Shown: positions 52,896 through 64,000 of the stretch, in pieces
How positions within the stretch are numbered: position 1 is the stretch's first letter
Layout: each line of letters opens with the position of its first letter
Assembly (NCBI RefSeq): GCF_026151205.1
Contig: NC_087082.1
Span: 13,115,865-13,179,864, forward strand
Direction of reading: 5' to 3'
Length of the DNA stretch: 64,000 bases
DNA from: Bolinopsis microptera
Lineage: Eukaryota > Ctenophora > Tentaculata > Lobata > Bolinopsidae
Notes under the pieces: generated by a model
The model's database searches: none
What the model saw: the letters and a program-made list of their open reading frames with translations, nothing else
What the model was told of the DNA's origin: nothing
Program-made: the position numbers and the translations under genes

Positions 52896-53925
52896 CAGCA
52901 AGCATTAAAATAGTAAACGTATAACCTTGAGCACTCAATCAAAACATCATCGAGAATTATGAACTAAAGAGCTACGCAAGGCTATCGAATTTCAGTCCCA
53001 ATATTCGCGTGTAAATAACAGAATTGAGGTTATTCGTAAATTGAGCCAAAGCTTCAGATGAATCACACGTGTTACCCGCACTGTTGTGAGTGTTGGTGCA
53101 TGTAATAGATAAAGTAGTAACCGAACCCAGTTGTGATACACAATGAGGCATTTGAATTACAATTAAAATAATTGTCTCATTGAACATACGACTCTGGAGG
53201 TGTGTATCATGGAATTGGTACAAACTCATTGTGTACCACTCTTCAATTATACTCGTCCCGGTGTCAAATGATGCAGGTGTAACAATATTCTCTTGAAAAT
53301 GGTGCTCAAAATAGAACTTATAACTGGTGCTGATGGGCGCTACTATCGTATAACAGTAATTTGTTATTGGTCGTACAATAATACTTTATTTTAGTTATAC
53401 GACCTTGTATTCTGTAAGTGCAGGTAATTATTATATTATTGAGAATTACCTGCTACGTGAAAACAACAAATGAAAATTGTTCGCCATTTCAGAAATTAGT
53501 AATGATATTGTTGCTTTTGCTTTCAATGCAATTGTATACTATATGTACATTAAACAAAGAAATTAAAATTGTAAAACATACATGCCAAAGGGCCTACAGA
53601 GGTAAAAAATCTTCAGTGAAAGCTATTTATTTCCTTGCATTAAATTGATTATTGTATAAAAATAAACTTGTGACAGTTTCAAAGGAATCTGCATCTTTTT
53701 GACACTGATCACACTCACAGCAGTCTTTCTATTTCGAAGAGTCCGAAGTGCTTGTTTTCCTTAATCCTTAGATGCAAAAAAAGGGCAGAAAAGATTTTTC
53801 GATAGTCTAATAAGTTGTCCAGCTTGGTCGACACTAAAAGGCATGCATCCCATGATTCATATATTGCACTATTTATCCTTTGTACTTAAAGCCCGTCTTT
53901 AAAGTGAACAAATTTAAAGATAACA
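52896..53925. other. Spacer between the two TMC genes
   Basis: About 1 kb, with no gene. It should hold the promoter of copy A and the 3' UTR of copy B. A short inverted repeat, GCAGGTAATT...GAATTACCTGC, lies at about 53419-53453. Confidence 0.5.
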
Positions 53926-56184
53926 CTAGCTCGCAAAACCATGTGCCCTTGATATCTTACGTTGAAGCTCCTTTTTCCTTAAATTTGTGGATTTTTTTAA
54001 GTCCTCGATCTTTGTCTCATCCTCATTATTGTTGGAATCTTGAACTTTAACTCTATCCAGGAGGAACTTTTTGTCTGCTATCTCATCTTTGACTTGCTGT
54101 CTCAGCAAGCCAATTGTAACTTTCCTTGAGGATGCTAGAGACCGGTAGTAGTAAATGACCAAACAAACCACGATGACTAAAATGATGAAAACCGATGTTG
54201 TTTTCAGGCTGTCGACAATATAGCTTTTAAACTTTCCAGAATTTTTGATGACATGAGAGAAAGGGTCACTGAACCACGCGCTTTCTCTAAATGGGCCACA
54301 AGTTTTGCTCGGATGGAAGTTGAAGATGACCAGTCCCATGAAGACAAAGACAATCAAGAGCGAAATGAGGAAGAGGCAGTTAACTGCAAAAGTACTCTGA
54401 TGATTCAAGACTACCGTTTTAGGAGGAATCACATTCTTCAGAGCGCTTATCTTTTTTAAGTAGAAGATGGCGATAACTTCAAGCACTGCTACGACCGGAA
54501 ATAGCGGGGCAAAGTAAAACCCTGACCAGAATATCATTTGTTTGTGAACCAGATCCAAAATTTCCTCGGCAATGTTAAACTCTGGCTTAGTGATTCCAAG
54601 CCTGTCTCTCAAAAAGGAAATATTGGTGACCAAGTAACTTCGGAGGACTTCAGAGCAAAGCAGGGCGATACAAAAGACAATGAAATCAACCATGACCAGT
54701 TGGTATAACTGAGAAGCTACATAATTCTCCCAGCAGTTATAGATAAGGGTATTGTCAGGGGTTTGCCACTCCTCTAATTGCCCTCCACTTGGCCCAACTG
54801 CAATGTACAGAATGTAAAGATAAACTGAGATGTTGAACAGCTTCATAATGAACATCCTCACAAGAGTTATGCCTATCATAGTGCTCTGGAAGCTATACAT
54901 TTCAAAGGTTCCTACTAGCTGAAAGAAGATCGGCAGTATGACATTGCTCCCTGATACTATGATAGAAGCGGAATAAGTACTCCAAAAGGCTGACAAATTT
55001 TCTTTTATTTCAGTGTTAGTCAGGTTTCCCAGATCAATATCTAGTCCATCATCTAAAGGTTGAGTGAGCTTTCCACAACTGTCTGTTGACTGCAACTCAG
55101 AAGAATCTGTGAGAATCTGGTTTACATAAAGGTAAACAGTTCCTACCATAGCTCCCAAACAAATTATATTGGTGACGATCCTGAGGAAGACAATACCTAC
55201 TTTTGCGGAAAATTCTCTTTTAACACCCTCCTGAGCATCCTCTGTCATTCCTTCTTTGAGAGACTGGATGAACCTTACGCTTTGTTGCTCACAAGCTCCG
55301 GTGTCTGTCACGCCATAATCCCACGTGAAAACCTTCGAAGAATAGGGCTTTGTGTCAAATTGCTCAGCAGCTGACTTGTTGAACAGCTTAGACAAATTGT
55401 AAAGCATGAAAAGCAGAGAAAGGAAAAAGTAAGAAATTCCCACGGTAAAATATGCTAGGGAGAAGTTGTAAGTAGTTTTTTCTTTTCCATGTACATGCAT
55501 GGTCAGGTTGCTTGTTGGATACCATCCATAAAACATAGCTGTACTCTCCATCCATCCAGTTCCTGTTAGAAATTGTAGCACCGAATCGACGGCATCATGA
55601 TGAAATCCAGTACCGTTTACAAAGTTAGGGTTGGTGCATTCCAAATCATCTTTGTTGTAAAGGGATTCTTGGGCGGGATGTTGAGCATGATTGTTAGCCA
55701 TGTAGCTTCCCGGTCCCACGATAAAAGCCAGAGCTAGAATCATGCAGAGCAAGTTGATCTTCAGAAGCCAGACAATAACTTTGAAGTAGGTGCACACTCC
55801 AGATCCCAGATGTCCCTGGATATGTTTTATCGAACTGCCCCAGATCCGGAAGTGGTTTCTTTGAATCTCATTCATTTTTTTCATTGAATCGTCAATAAAC
55901 TTTGTAAACTTAGTCGAAACCTGATCTTTCCGTCTCAGTCCACTTTGAAGCTCTTTGAACTGCATTCGTTGTGTCCTACGTAGAACCCGTCTTTGGCTTA
56001 AGGTAAAAGTCTTTGGACCTGGATAGAAGGTTCCATACCTGTCTGTGGATAAGTGCGCGTGATCATTCGACAGTCCTTTGTCGCCGAGGTCGTCTTCTTT
56101 AGACAGTATAGGCTGAGTCTCGTCATCTGTATCCAGCTCGATCGCCGCTTCGTTAGAATGTACGATTCCCTCCTCACTGTCCAT
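53926..56184 (-). CDS. TMC: Transmembrane channel-like (TMC) protein, intronless copy B (752 aa)
   Basis: ATG at 56184. Same organisation as copy A: GHLGSGVCTYFKVIVWLLKI at TM1, GTGWMESTAMFYGWYPTSNL in the following loop, and the TMC signature NCWENYVASQLYQLVMVDFI. About two thirds of residues match copy A by eye, so this is a tandem duplicate in the same orientation. Both lack introns, unlike typical multi-exon TMC genes, which suggests a retrocopy before the duplication. The C-terminus has a charged EDETKIEDLKKS tail. Confidence 0.93.
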   Translation of the reverse strand: MDSEEGIVHSNEAAIELDTDDETQPILSKEDDLGDKGLSNDHAHLSTDRYGTFYPGPKTFTLSQRRVLRRTQRMQFKELQSGLRRKDQVSTKFTKFIDDSMKKMNEIQRNHFRIWGSSIKHIQGHLGSGVCTYFKVIVWLLKINLLCMILALAFIVGPGSYMANNHAQHPAQESLYNKDDLECTNPNFVNGTGFHHDAVDSVLQFLTGTGWMESTAMFYGWYPTSNLTMHVHGKEKTTYNFSLAYFTVGISYFFLSLLFMLYNLSKLFNKSAAEQFDTKPYSSKVFTWDYGVTDTGACEQQSVRFIQSLKEGMTEDAQEGVKREFSAKVGIVFLRIVTNIICLGAMVGTVYLYVNQILTDSSELQSTDSCGKLTQPLDDGLDIDLGNLTNTEIKENLSAFWSTYSASIIVSGSNVILPIFFQLVGTFEMYSFQSTMIGITLVRMFIMKLFNISVYLYILYIAVGPSGGQLEEWQTPDNTLIYNCWENYVASQLYQLVMVDFIVFCIALLCSEVLRSYLVTNISFLRDRLGITKPEFNIAEEILDLVHKQMIFWSGFYFAPLFPVVAVLEVIAIFYLKKISALKNVIPPKTVVLNHQSTFAVNCLFLISLLIVFVFMGLVIFNFHPSKTCGPFRESAWFSDPFSHVIKNSGKFKSYIVDSLKTTSVFIILVIVVCLVIYYYRSLASSRKVTIGLLRQQVKDEIADKKFLLDRVKVQDSNNNEDETKIEDLKKSTNLRKKELQRKISRAHGFAS

Positions 56185-56971
56185 GTTGTAATTTAATGTA
56201 AACTTTTAACTTATTCTTCTGGTAATTTATTGAATGGATGTGCTCAACAAAACGCATAAGAAAACAAGTACAACTGTAGAATCAATTCGCATCCCCCGAA
56301 ACGTGCTGGGAAAATAAACACAAAACATCTACCCTCATATAACTTCTATGTAATGTGTATCATAGAACGTCTGCTACCTCCATCTTTTTTACATTTTAAT
56401 CACTAGCTCCTAGTGTGCCCCTCACCAAATAGTGTTATAGTAGGAGTAGTCACAGTGTTAGAACACCATTACACAATATCTTAATTAGCAAACTACTACA
56501 GCTACACTACTACGCTATTCATTATCTGGAACGTTGATTGCTCATTATCCTTTGTCCTTGGTAACGGTCAAAAATTAATTGAACCTTTAAATGATCTGTG
56601 GGCCGGTCAATTGTTTTGCATATCATCCTTTTTTGTTCAGAAGAAAGGCTTGTGTCCGCGCAAGTTTATATATCATGCGACAGTTACAACCTTATAATAA
56701 CAAAACAACAATTCAAATCGTTTATCTTTTTGCTTTATTTTATAGAATCGAATATAAATTGAGGTTATACATATTTTAACGAAAAAAACTATCAAAACAG
56801 AAAGAATAAGAATATTTACAATAAAAACGATGTCGACCAAACTTCAATTATAATGATCTCCTCACTTCAAAAGAAGACGAAAAACATCGTGGTCACTGAA
56901 CATTAACTGGCTATCAAAAAGATACGTAAGATGCTAAAATCATGCTTTTAAGTTTTACAATTACACTTGTC
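56185..56971. other. Spacer between TMC copy B and the EF-hand gene
   Basis: AT-rich, no gene seen. It should contain the promoter of TMC copy B and the 3' UTR of the calmodulin-like gene. Confidence 0.5.
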
Positions 56972-58766
56972 TCAAAGTCGTCTTATAGTTTTGTCTAGGC
57001 TGGCAAGTTTCTCGAGCCACATGGGGCTGTCCGTCAGAAAGAATTTAAGAAATTCGGCTTCACTGATAGTTCCGTCTTGGTCCTTGTCCAGAAAATCCAT
57101 AAGCGTCTTTAGTTCACTCTCGGAGCATTTTTGTCCTGAATAAGAGTAATTTTATGATGGAACAATTGAAAATAGGTTGCAGGTTAATTTTAATTGTCCG
57201 CCTCTAGATAACTTATCGACAGGATTTGCGTTCAGCTAGCTCAAGTTGTACTTAAATTTTTGACCACAATGATGAATGATGTACTTGATATTTTTTGAAA
57301 CAGTTCCAATAAAAACTCCGGCTCCGGCTTCTCGATATGAGATTGCTTCCTTTTGGAGGCGCATAAAAATATAGTCTCGTCTTAGGAAGAATTTTAGGAA
57401 TATGCCACATTCATCCGGTCTTCAAGGACAAACCACAGCCCCACTTTTAAACCTTCCCCGCAGCTTCACAACACCACCCTTGCTCCAATGCAAAAACGAA
57501 TTTTAAGGTTAGACAAAAAGTAATTATGTTCAACTCTTACCTAAACTAAATATCAGATCTTTGAACTCTTCTTTTGTTAGAAAACCATTATTGTCGCTAT
57601 CGAAAACTCTGAAAGAGAAAAAAAAGAAAGATTCCATTGTTTATATTTGATCGAATAGTGGTTATGAAATAAAGCAAAGTTGTATATGTTCTGGTCCATT
57701 ATGGATAGATTCTATAACGAATCAACTTTCGGTATTAATCCACAAAGAATTTATTCAAACTGAAAGGGAAAAGGTAACAGAGAATTATACGTATATTGAT
57801 ATATATAATACGGATTAACAACTATTTACCTGAACACGGCTTTGAATTGACTATTTGGAGTGACGAAGGGGTTGTGCTGACGAGACATAAGGTTTATAAA
57901 CTCGCAGATATTCAACACCTAAAAATTTGTAACTTGTAGTATTTAGAGCTATCTTTAAACTAAAAGTTCTTTAAAAATGAAAAAGTCAACATCAGATTCA
58001 AACTTTCAATTATAATGTTCGATCTGGGTGGAATATACCTGGTCGCCATCAATATCCACAGATTTAATCATGTCTGCTATCTCATCTTCTGATGGTCTGA
58101 GTCCTACTCCACACAATAAGGTTCCTAAAGAGAATAGCGATATCAGCACTATCAGCACTATCAGCACTAATAAAGTAATAACAATATTAACGATATTGAA
58201 ATTATGTTATCAAGCGCGGGCAGTTGTTGAGTGGATGCCGACCCAGCCCAGCCCGATGACCCCGATAAAGGGTTTTAGTGGAAATGAGTTGATACATGTT
58301 GCTATATGTTTCTACATGTTGATTGTTGGCGTGTGTCTAAGAATGAGTTATACTGGAATGCAACTTTATTATTTTTCGATTATACAACCCAAATTCGTTT
58401 CATTTATTATTTATTAATTATAGCTAGATGTGCATTATATAAAATATTATATATGTCGCTCTAACTCTCTATGAACAACTAACCTAACTCTGATACATCT
58501 ATATGACCATCTCCATCTAAGTCAACAGCCTTGAAAGCCGATTCGTATTCTAGTATCTCATCATACGATAACGTTACCGGCAGTAGAGGTTTTGTTCTGT
58601 GGACGATGTCATGTTGAGATTTGAAAAAATAATAACTTCATGTTTTGTAAATATTGTTTTTATTGATTAATTTACTTTAATTAATGGCCGAGGAAGCCTC
58701 TTCATCAATATTATTCCTTACTTTGAATAAACCACGTCGTATGGGATACCTGTTAAAAATGTTCAT
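56972..58766 (-). CDS. Calmodulin-like four-EF-hand calcium-binding protein (178 aa, six coding exons)
   Basis: Exons in transcript order: 58766-58750, 58596-58484, 58124-58039, 57918-57830, 57608-57541, 57135-56972. All junctions are GT-AG and in frame, and an in-frame TAG precedes the ATG. The four EF loops are DLDGDGHIDVSE (31-42), DIDGDQVLNICE (67-78), DSDNNGFLTKEE (105-116) and DKDQDGTISEAE (141-152). All have acidic residues at 1, 3 or 5 and Glu at 12. Loop 2 has Gln instead of the usual Gly at position 6, so its geometry may differ. The short basic tail (KTIRRL) follows a WLEKL segment. Likely a cytosolic Ca2+ sensor. Its lineage (calmodulin-like versus troponin C/centrin-like) cannot be fixed here. 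Confidence 0.9.
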
Positions 58767-59830
58767 AGTCTTTGATGCGTCCTTTCTGACTGGCTCGCTC
58801 TTTTCTAACCTGCAATTCGGTGTGGACTTTGACTCTTGCAGCCACCTGGGTGTTAAGCATTTTACTTATTTTAGGTACTTTAATTTAACGTGGAACCTTC
58901 AGGTGTTATTATGTACATAATGCACAATGCAGAAATCACTCACAAACATTGCCACATGTGAACTCGAAGTTATAATGAATGCAGTTTCCTCCAATATTAA
59001 ACCCTAATACGTGACACGTGTGCTTACGTTTATACATTCGATTATGATCCCCTAAAACGGTACCATTTATACCAGGCCACCACGGTCACTTTCAGTCAAT
59101 AGAGCTATTAGTATTACTTGCTTACTTCAAACAACATAACAAGTGTTCTGAGTCGAATTTATTTAATTAAAATGCCATATAAGGGGCAAAAATTTACTAA
59201 ATGGCCAAACAAAATAAAAAAGAAACGTGTTAGTGACTATTTGGACTACACCGTTCGCAATAATAACTGTTTCACCCTACCTCTTCCTGCCTCTCCTTGA
59301 CACAAACATGCCCTAGGGTGGATGGTTTTTTAATCGTATTTATGGAATTGGTACCGTTGTAAAGCTTACATTATGACAGTTCAGATGGCGAAAGTTTTAT
59401 CGAAAATGGACCAGTCATTGTTCTGGAAATAACAATAATATCAATTGAGTAAACAATAATATCTATGACCAATTTAACCATATTAAGAAATGTGGTCGAC
59501 GATCCAGTATTGAGCATATGTGCAATTGTGCGAGTACAGTATTCTAATTGCCCCCTTCGAGCAGCTAAGGTGCGTCTTACTAGCAGTCATGTGACCGAGA
59601 TCACGTGATAACACCTTTAACTAACTTATAGCCCTGAGGATCAATTGGTACAATGTGTATTGAGGTAAATTGGTCGGGGTATGTTTTATTATATAATATC
59701 AGTATTTACACTGAAACATTCAATAGCTTTCCTTAGCTGTTGGAACAGTGAAAGACCAAAATATTAGATGTTAACCCTGAGCAAATTGTAGCTTGTAGTT
59801 GTACATTTAATATAATCAATAATACTACAT
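58767..59830. other. Intergenic DNA
   Basis: Contains the presumed promoter of the calmodulin-like gene. Short ORFs at 58684-58920 (+) and 59118-59300 (+) have no recognisable features. Confidence 0.45.
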
Positions 59831-61190
59831 ACTACCTTGTCGGACTTTATTTAAACGGACTTTAGTTCATAGTTGGATGCTAGAAGCCCAAGTTTACAAT
59901 TTACCTCGGAAATTTATCTCGTACCGTTTTAAAACCAGATCTCGGAGAAAGGTTCACCTTAGAGTATTTTAAACCTAATTCTCGGTCAGACGTTTTACAA
60001 TCTCCGAACAGTGTGACTATAATTATTTGGCCAGTTGGTAGATCACCGACCGGCTATAAGCCGGCTACTAACCGGCTATAAGCCGGCTTATAGCCGGCTA
60101 CAATTTTTATAGCCGGCTATAAGCCGGCTTAGTAGCCGGTTAGTAGCCGCTTACATTTGATGTTGAGCGACGGCTATTAGCCGGTTATAAGCCTGCTATT
60201 AGCCGTTTTGGTATTAAAAGTGGTTATAAGCCGGCTATAAGCCGGCTTATAGCCGGTTAGTAGCCGCTTACATTTGTTGTTGAGCGACGGCTATTAGCCG
60301 GTTATAAGCCTGCTATTAGCCGTTTTGGTATTAAAAGTGGTTATGTTATAAGCCGGCTATAAGCCGGTTATAAGATATTAACTCAACTATGCATCGTACT
60401 GAACGATAGTCAGGAGCCGGCTATAAGAAATTCAGTGAAAACGGCTATTAGCCGGCTTATAGCCGGCTTATAACCACTTTCGATACCTAAACGGCTAATA
60501 ACCGGCTAATAGCCGTTTTCGCTGAATTTCTTATAGCCGGCTCCTGACTATCGTTCAGTACGATGAAGTTGAGTTAATATCTTATAACCGGCTTATAGCC
60601 GGCTTATAGCCGGCTTATAACCACTTTCGATACCTAAACGGCTAATAGCCGGCTTATAACCGGCTAATAGCCGTTTTCACTGAATTTTTTATAGCCGATA
60701 CCTAAACGGCTAATAGCCGGCTTATAACCGGCTTATAGCCGTCGCTCAATAACAAATGTAAGCGGCTACTAACCGGCTATAAGCCGGCTTATAGCCGGCT
60801 ATAAAAATTGTAGCCGGCTATAAGCCGGTTTATAGCCGGCTTATAACCGGCTTATAACCGGCTTATAGCCGGTCGGTGATCTACCAATTTCCCAATTATT
60901 TTATGTACAATCTCCGAACAGTGTGACTGTATTATCATGTACAATATCCGGACTTCATTTTAACGGACTTCATAGTTGGATGCTAAAAGCCCAAGTGTTC
61001 ATTTTAATGTCCGTTCATTTCAATATCCGTTCAAATTTTGGAGGACATCCTAAGTAGACGGACCCTTCCGAGTAGTACAACCTATTTCTTGGGCAGCAGT
61101 TTGAGTTTAGCTCGTACCGTTTTAAAACCAGATCTTGGAGCAGAGTTCACCTTAGAGTATTTGAAACCTAGTTCTCGGGCAGCAGTTCAG
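59830..61190. repeat. Diverged direct duplication flanking the foldback
   Basis: The left segment (about 59832-60020) and right segment (about 60903-61190) share ATAGTTGGATGCTA(G/A)AAGCCCAAG, CTCGTACCGTTTTAAAACCA, GTTCACCTTAGAGTATTT and ACAATCTCCGAACAGTGTGA, in the same orientation. The left one starts CTACCTTGTCGGACTTTATT, close to the end sequence of the transposon in the PLCXD intron, and the right one carries AATGTCCGTTCATTT, so both derive from that family. Confidence 0.75.
60029..60893. mobile_element. Foldback element made of GCCGGCTATAA-type repeats
   Basis: The outer arms TTGGTAGATCACCGACCGGC (60035) and the complement ending 60887 define an 853-bp inverted structure centred near 60461. 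It is filled with TATAGCCGGC / GCCGGCTATA / ATAACCGGCT units that are themselves palindromic. Longer mirrored blocks occur, such as CTGACTATCGTTCAGTACGA with its inverse near 60392-60411. The 8-bp AATTATTT stands on both sides (60021-60028, 60894-60901), a likely target duplication. No ORF. Confidence 0.85.
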
Positions 61191-61610
61191 CACTTTTAAT
61201 CAGAACCCACGAATTTATTTTTCCTGGTATTACCATTCACCAATTAGTGTTAAATTCATGCCATATTGAAACCAACGGGGTGTTATGATTATGTAACTTG
61301 CGGTTTCATTGAACAAGTGGCTTTGAAACAATTTGCACTGCAATAGCCCCTAAGCTTATTTAACAATATTCCTCATGAAGGCCAAGGTTAGCTTGCTCAA
61401 TGGACACTTTTAACAAATTTTTCAGGCCTCAGGGTAACTTCATGATTACTGTAACTGAAATTCCATGTTCTGCAAAATATTGATTGATGTGCCTAAAATC
61501 CATGCCCCAAAATTACCATCACATATTAGTCTCAATATTCGATAATCGTATAGCTATAAGTACAGCAGCGCCATCAATAACACCAATTTTATAATTTTTT
61601 GAGCACCACC
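61191..61610. other. Upstream region of the 61611 gene
   Basis: No coding feature. It contains the presumed promoter and 5' UTR of the next gene; no clear motif is seen. Confidence 0.4.
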
Positions 61611-64000
61611 ATGAAACTTGAAGATTTTGTTAAACCAGATCGTTTAAATTCATTTTGTCGTCCAACTCTGCTACGTCATGTTTTGTCACATTTACTTTTT
61701 CTCGTCGAAGAAGCCAATATAGGTAGGAAGAAAAAACTTTCGATTTTTGAGTTCTACCGTCCTGTTGCTATTGACCTGCTTGCTTTGTACGATGTCACAG
61801 AAAAGTCCGAAATTCGTAGAATTGCACCTGGTATTGCTAAGTAAGTACCATATTTTTATGTTCTCATATTTGGCGTCATACTATTCGTTGATATTTAAGT
61901 GCTTTTTCCGATCTGTTTTTATTCATTCCGTTTCTATTTATTTATGCAGTTTGTATTTAGCGTTCATATCCGGTGTGGATAATTGCCAATCGTGATTCGT
62001 GTGACTGATATTCATAGTCCATTCTAGTTAATATAATGCTATTTATAATTATATTTCTTATAAAATTGGTTACGCTATTTGTAATTTGAAAACTATTGCA
62101 GGAAAATAAGAACCATTGATACAAAACTCCGAGATCTCTCAGCTAAGGCGGCACAGTCCAGGATGGACAAGTTCACTAACAGTCTAAATGAACCTTTTGA
62201 TGTCCTACCCAAAAAGAAACTTGAAGTTGAAGCCCCTGTGCAAGTTAATCTCATCACTCCTGCTCTCAGCGATGTTACTACATCAGATTTATTGCCCGTA
62301 AGCACTTTTCAATACGAATACATAATTAGTTGTTAAAATAGCCTAACTGAGATAATATTGATATAATATCATTGACCGTCAAATGATCAATTTAATCTCT
62401 GCGCCGACATTGTGATAATTGATAAAGGGAGCTGTTGTAATGAACAATTTTTTAAATGCCCTGGCCATCTTTAATAAAATCACGGACAACAATACAATTA
62501 CTTGTTAACGACAGGTTGTTTATCTAAGCGATGACTCAGCAAGTCAACATAGCTACATTGACCCAAGAGATGAAAAGGATGCTGATTTTCATCCAGCCTC
62601 GTCGAGTTCCTCTACTAGTACTTCGGAAACACCGAAAATCACGGTTTCCACTTACCTGAACTGCAGTCTGGATGGTATGGCAGCTGAGTTAGAAAGAAAT
62701 TCTGCCGGCTTGGAGTCGACGGCACGCACGTTAACATCATTTTGCAGGGAACTATACAAAGGGGGTCATCTACAGCAGCCATTTGTTGTTCCCCGGTCAA
62801 AACTTCAAAGCACATGTAAAAGAGATGGAAAGAAGAGGCTTGAAGCACTGTCAACTCGTTCTCCGTTAGGTTTGTACATATAATGTCTTAACGTTAATCA
62901 GCTTAGTTTTTGTCTTTGACTTTTGGACATATTTATTACAAAAAAAAACTTGTAACTTTACTATTAGAATGAGTATGCTATAAATTAAAACTTGTTATTT
63001 TGCAGCAATATTCTTTGACGGAAAGGAGGATAAGAATATAAGGATGAGCCAAAAAGATGAAAAAGGTCACATACGACATAGTGTGGGGAAACGGAGCCAC
63101 TACTCTGTGGTAGAACAGCCTGGTGCGATCCCTCTTGGGATGTTTGTTCCAGAACAATCGACTGGTAAGCATTACTATTATTTAGATTAAACTTCGATTG
63201 AAAGTACGTTTAAAATTGTTCTTCTCCAGATTAGTGGTATAATGAACGGTTTAATGTTACAATTATATGTCTCATTCCTGCATTTTAACGTTGCATCAGA
63301 TTTCCGGAAAGGCTCTGCAGTTACACTGTAACATTTATGCGGATTCTTTGTTGATTACTTAATGTTTATATAGGTAGAGGCATTGCTGTTGGATTGTATG
63401 ACTACTTCCTAAGTCGTGGCATAACCACGGACAATACATTGTGTATAGGTGGAGACAACACTAGTGTTAATTCTGGCTACTTGGTAAGCAAATAACTCAT
63501 TTTTCATTTACGATTAGAAACTTTTTATGTTATAGCTGAGCATTGGACACTATCAAACAGCGACACAACCATTTCGTTCTCATAAAAATGTTGAAATAAA
63601 TCATTTTCAGGGAGGTGCTTTTCGAGAGTTTGAGGTTCTGCTACATCGAGCACTCCAAAGAGCCCTGTGCCTCTTACACCAAGTGGAACTCCCCCTAAGG
63701 AAATTGTACTTTCACTATGGAGGATCGACCAAGGGTGTGTTATTTACTTTAAAATTGAAGCTCTGTAGTCTTTTAGAATAACAGTTCAAAATTTCCACAA
63801 TATTAAACATTCCTTACTGTAACAATTGCAAGGATTTCCTTGATAACTAAACGAATAAATTATAATTGTGATTAATATCATCATCGTTAATTCTTACTTT
63901 CTAATACTTACACTTAAAGTAAAGTATCTATATTATGTATCATTACAGCACCTGGTGACTTTGACGGACCTATGGGGCCTTTCATTATGTCCAACGAACT
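61611..64000 (+). CDS. Spliced transposase-like (RNase H-fold type) protein, 3' end beyond window
   Basis: ATG 61611 in a CACCATGA context. Exons: 61611-61840, 62102-62297, 62515-62869, 63006-63164, 63374-63483, 63611-63734, 63949 to the window end. All junctions are GT-AG and in frame. The first part is helical and Ser/Thr-rich. Exon 4 has FFDGKEDKNIRMSQ and SHYSVVEQPGAIPLG. Exons 5-7 have CIGGDNTSVNSGYLGGAFRE, CLLHQVELPLRKLYFHYGG and PGDFDGPMGPFI. Repetitive proteins of insects and cnidarians share a D-T-x2-N-x-G-x2-GG ... ELPLR ... GPIG pattern, which I take to be a transposase-derived RNase H-like fold. The intact splicing suggests a host-like or domesticated gene. Confidence 0.65.

Noticed and set aside
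59118-59300. Short basic ORF (MPYKGQKFTKWPNKIKKKR)
   Set aside because: About 40 codons after the ATG, no neighbours or family features; likely chance.

Overview
The window is nuclear DNA of an invertebrate animal. Its genes are split by short GT-AG introns, and the families present are TTC39, PLCXD, TMC, class A GPCR, BPI/LBP-like and calmodulin-like. Base composition is AT-rich. Many transposon classes are packed into introns and intergenic DNA: hAT, mariner/pogo, MULE, piggyBac, Penelope, Ty3/gypsy and non-LTR. I cannot fix the phylum from the sequence. A cnidarian or another early-branching or marine invertebrate is plausible, but that is only a guess.

Layout. 1-13487 (+): the 3' part of a TTC39-like tetratricopeptide gene. 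Its 5.3-kb intron (7057-12372) holds a hAT MITE, an ORF1-only retroposon-like unit and a decayed MULE transposase. Its stop codon lies in the first unit of a 28-bp tandem repeat, followed by a truncated non-LTR reverse transcriptase. 14.4-19.2 kb: small DNA transposons and a Penelope-type GIY-YIG fragment with tandem direct repeats. 19.2-20.3 kb: a single-exon BPI/LBP-like ORF. 22.3 kb: a (GA)n tract. 23.5-25.1 kb: a class A-like GPCR with a very long third cytoplasmic loop. 26-32.2 kb: two more ORF1-like ORFs, a mariner-like element, and a TTAA-flanked unit carrying a 1.1-kb palindrome. 33.2-49.7 kb (+): a PLCXD-type gene. Its 14.3-kb intron is nearly all a nest of insertions: DNA transposon (TTAA-flanked) > Penelope RT > gypsy (9.3 kb, matching 300-bp LTRs) > piggyBac. 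50.5-58.8 kb (-): two tandem single-exon TMC genes, then a four-EF-hand calmodulin-like gene in six coding exons. 59.8-61.2 kb: a duplicated segment around an 853-bp foldback built of GCCGGCTATAA-like units. 61.6 kb to the end (+): a spliced gene encoding a transposase-like protein, cut by the window edge.

Host genes with clear function point to membrane and signalling roles: TMC channel-type proteins, a Ca2+ sensor, a GPCR and a PI-PLC X-domain protein. The TMC pair and the EF-hand gene share a strand and are neighbours. No operon or functional coupling is shown. The strongest unusual signals are the four-deep nest in the PLCXD intron, the TTAA element that combines a palindrome with an ORF1-like gene, the three intact ORF1-only ORFs, and the two intronless TMC paralogues with a nearly identical patch.
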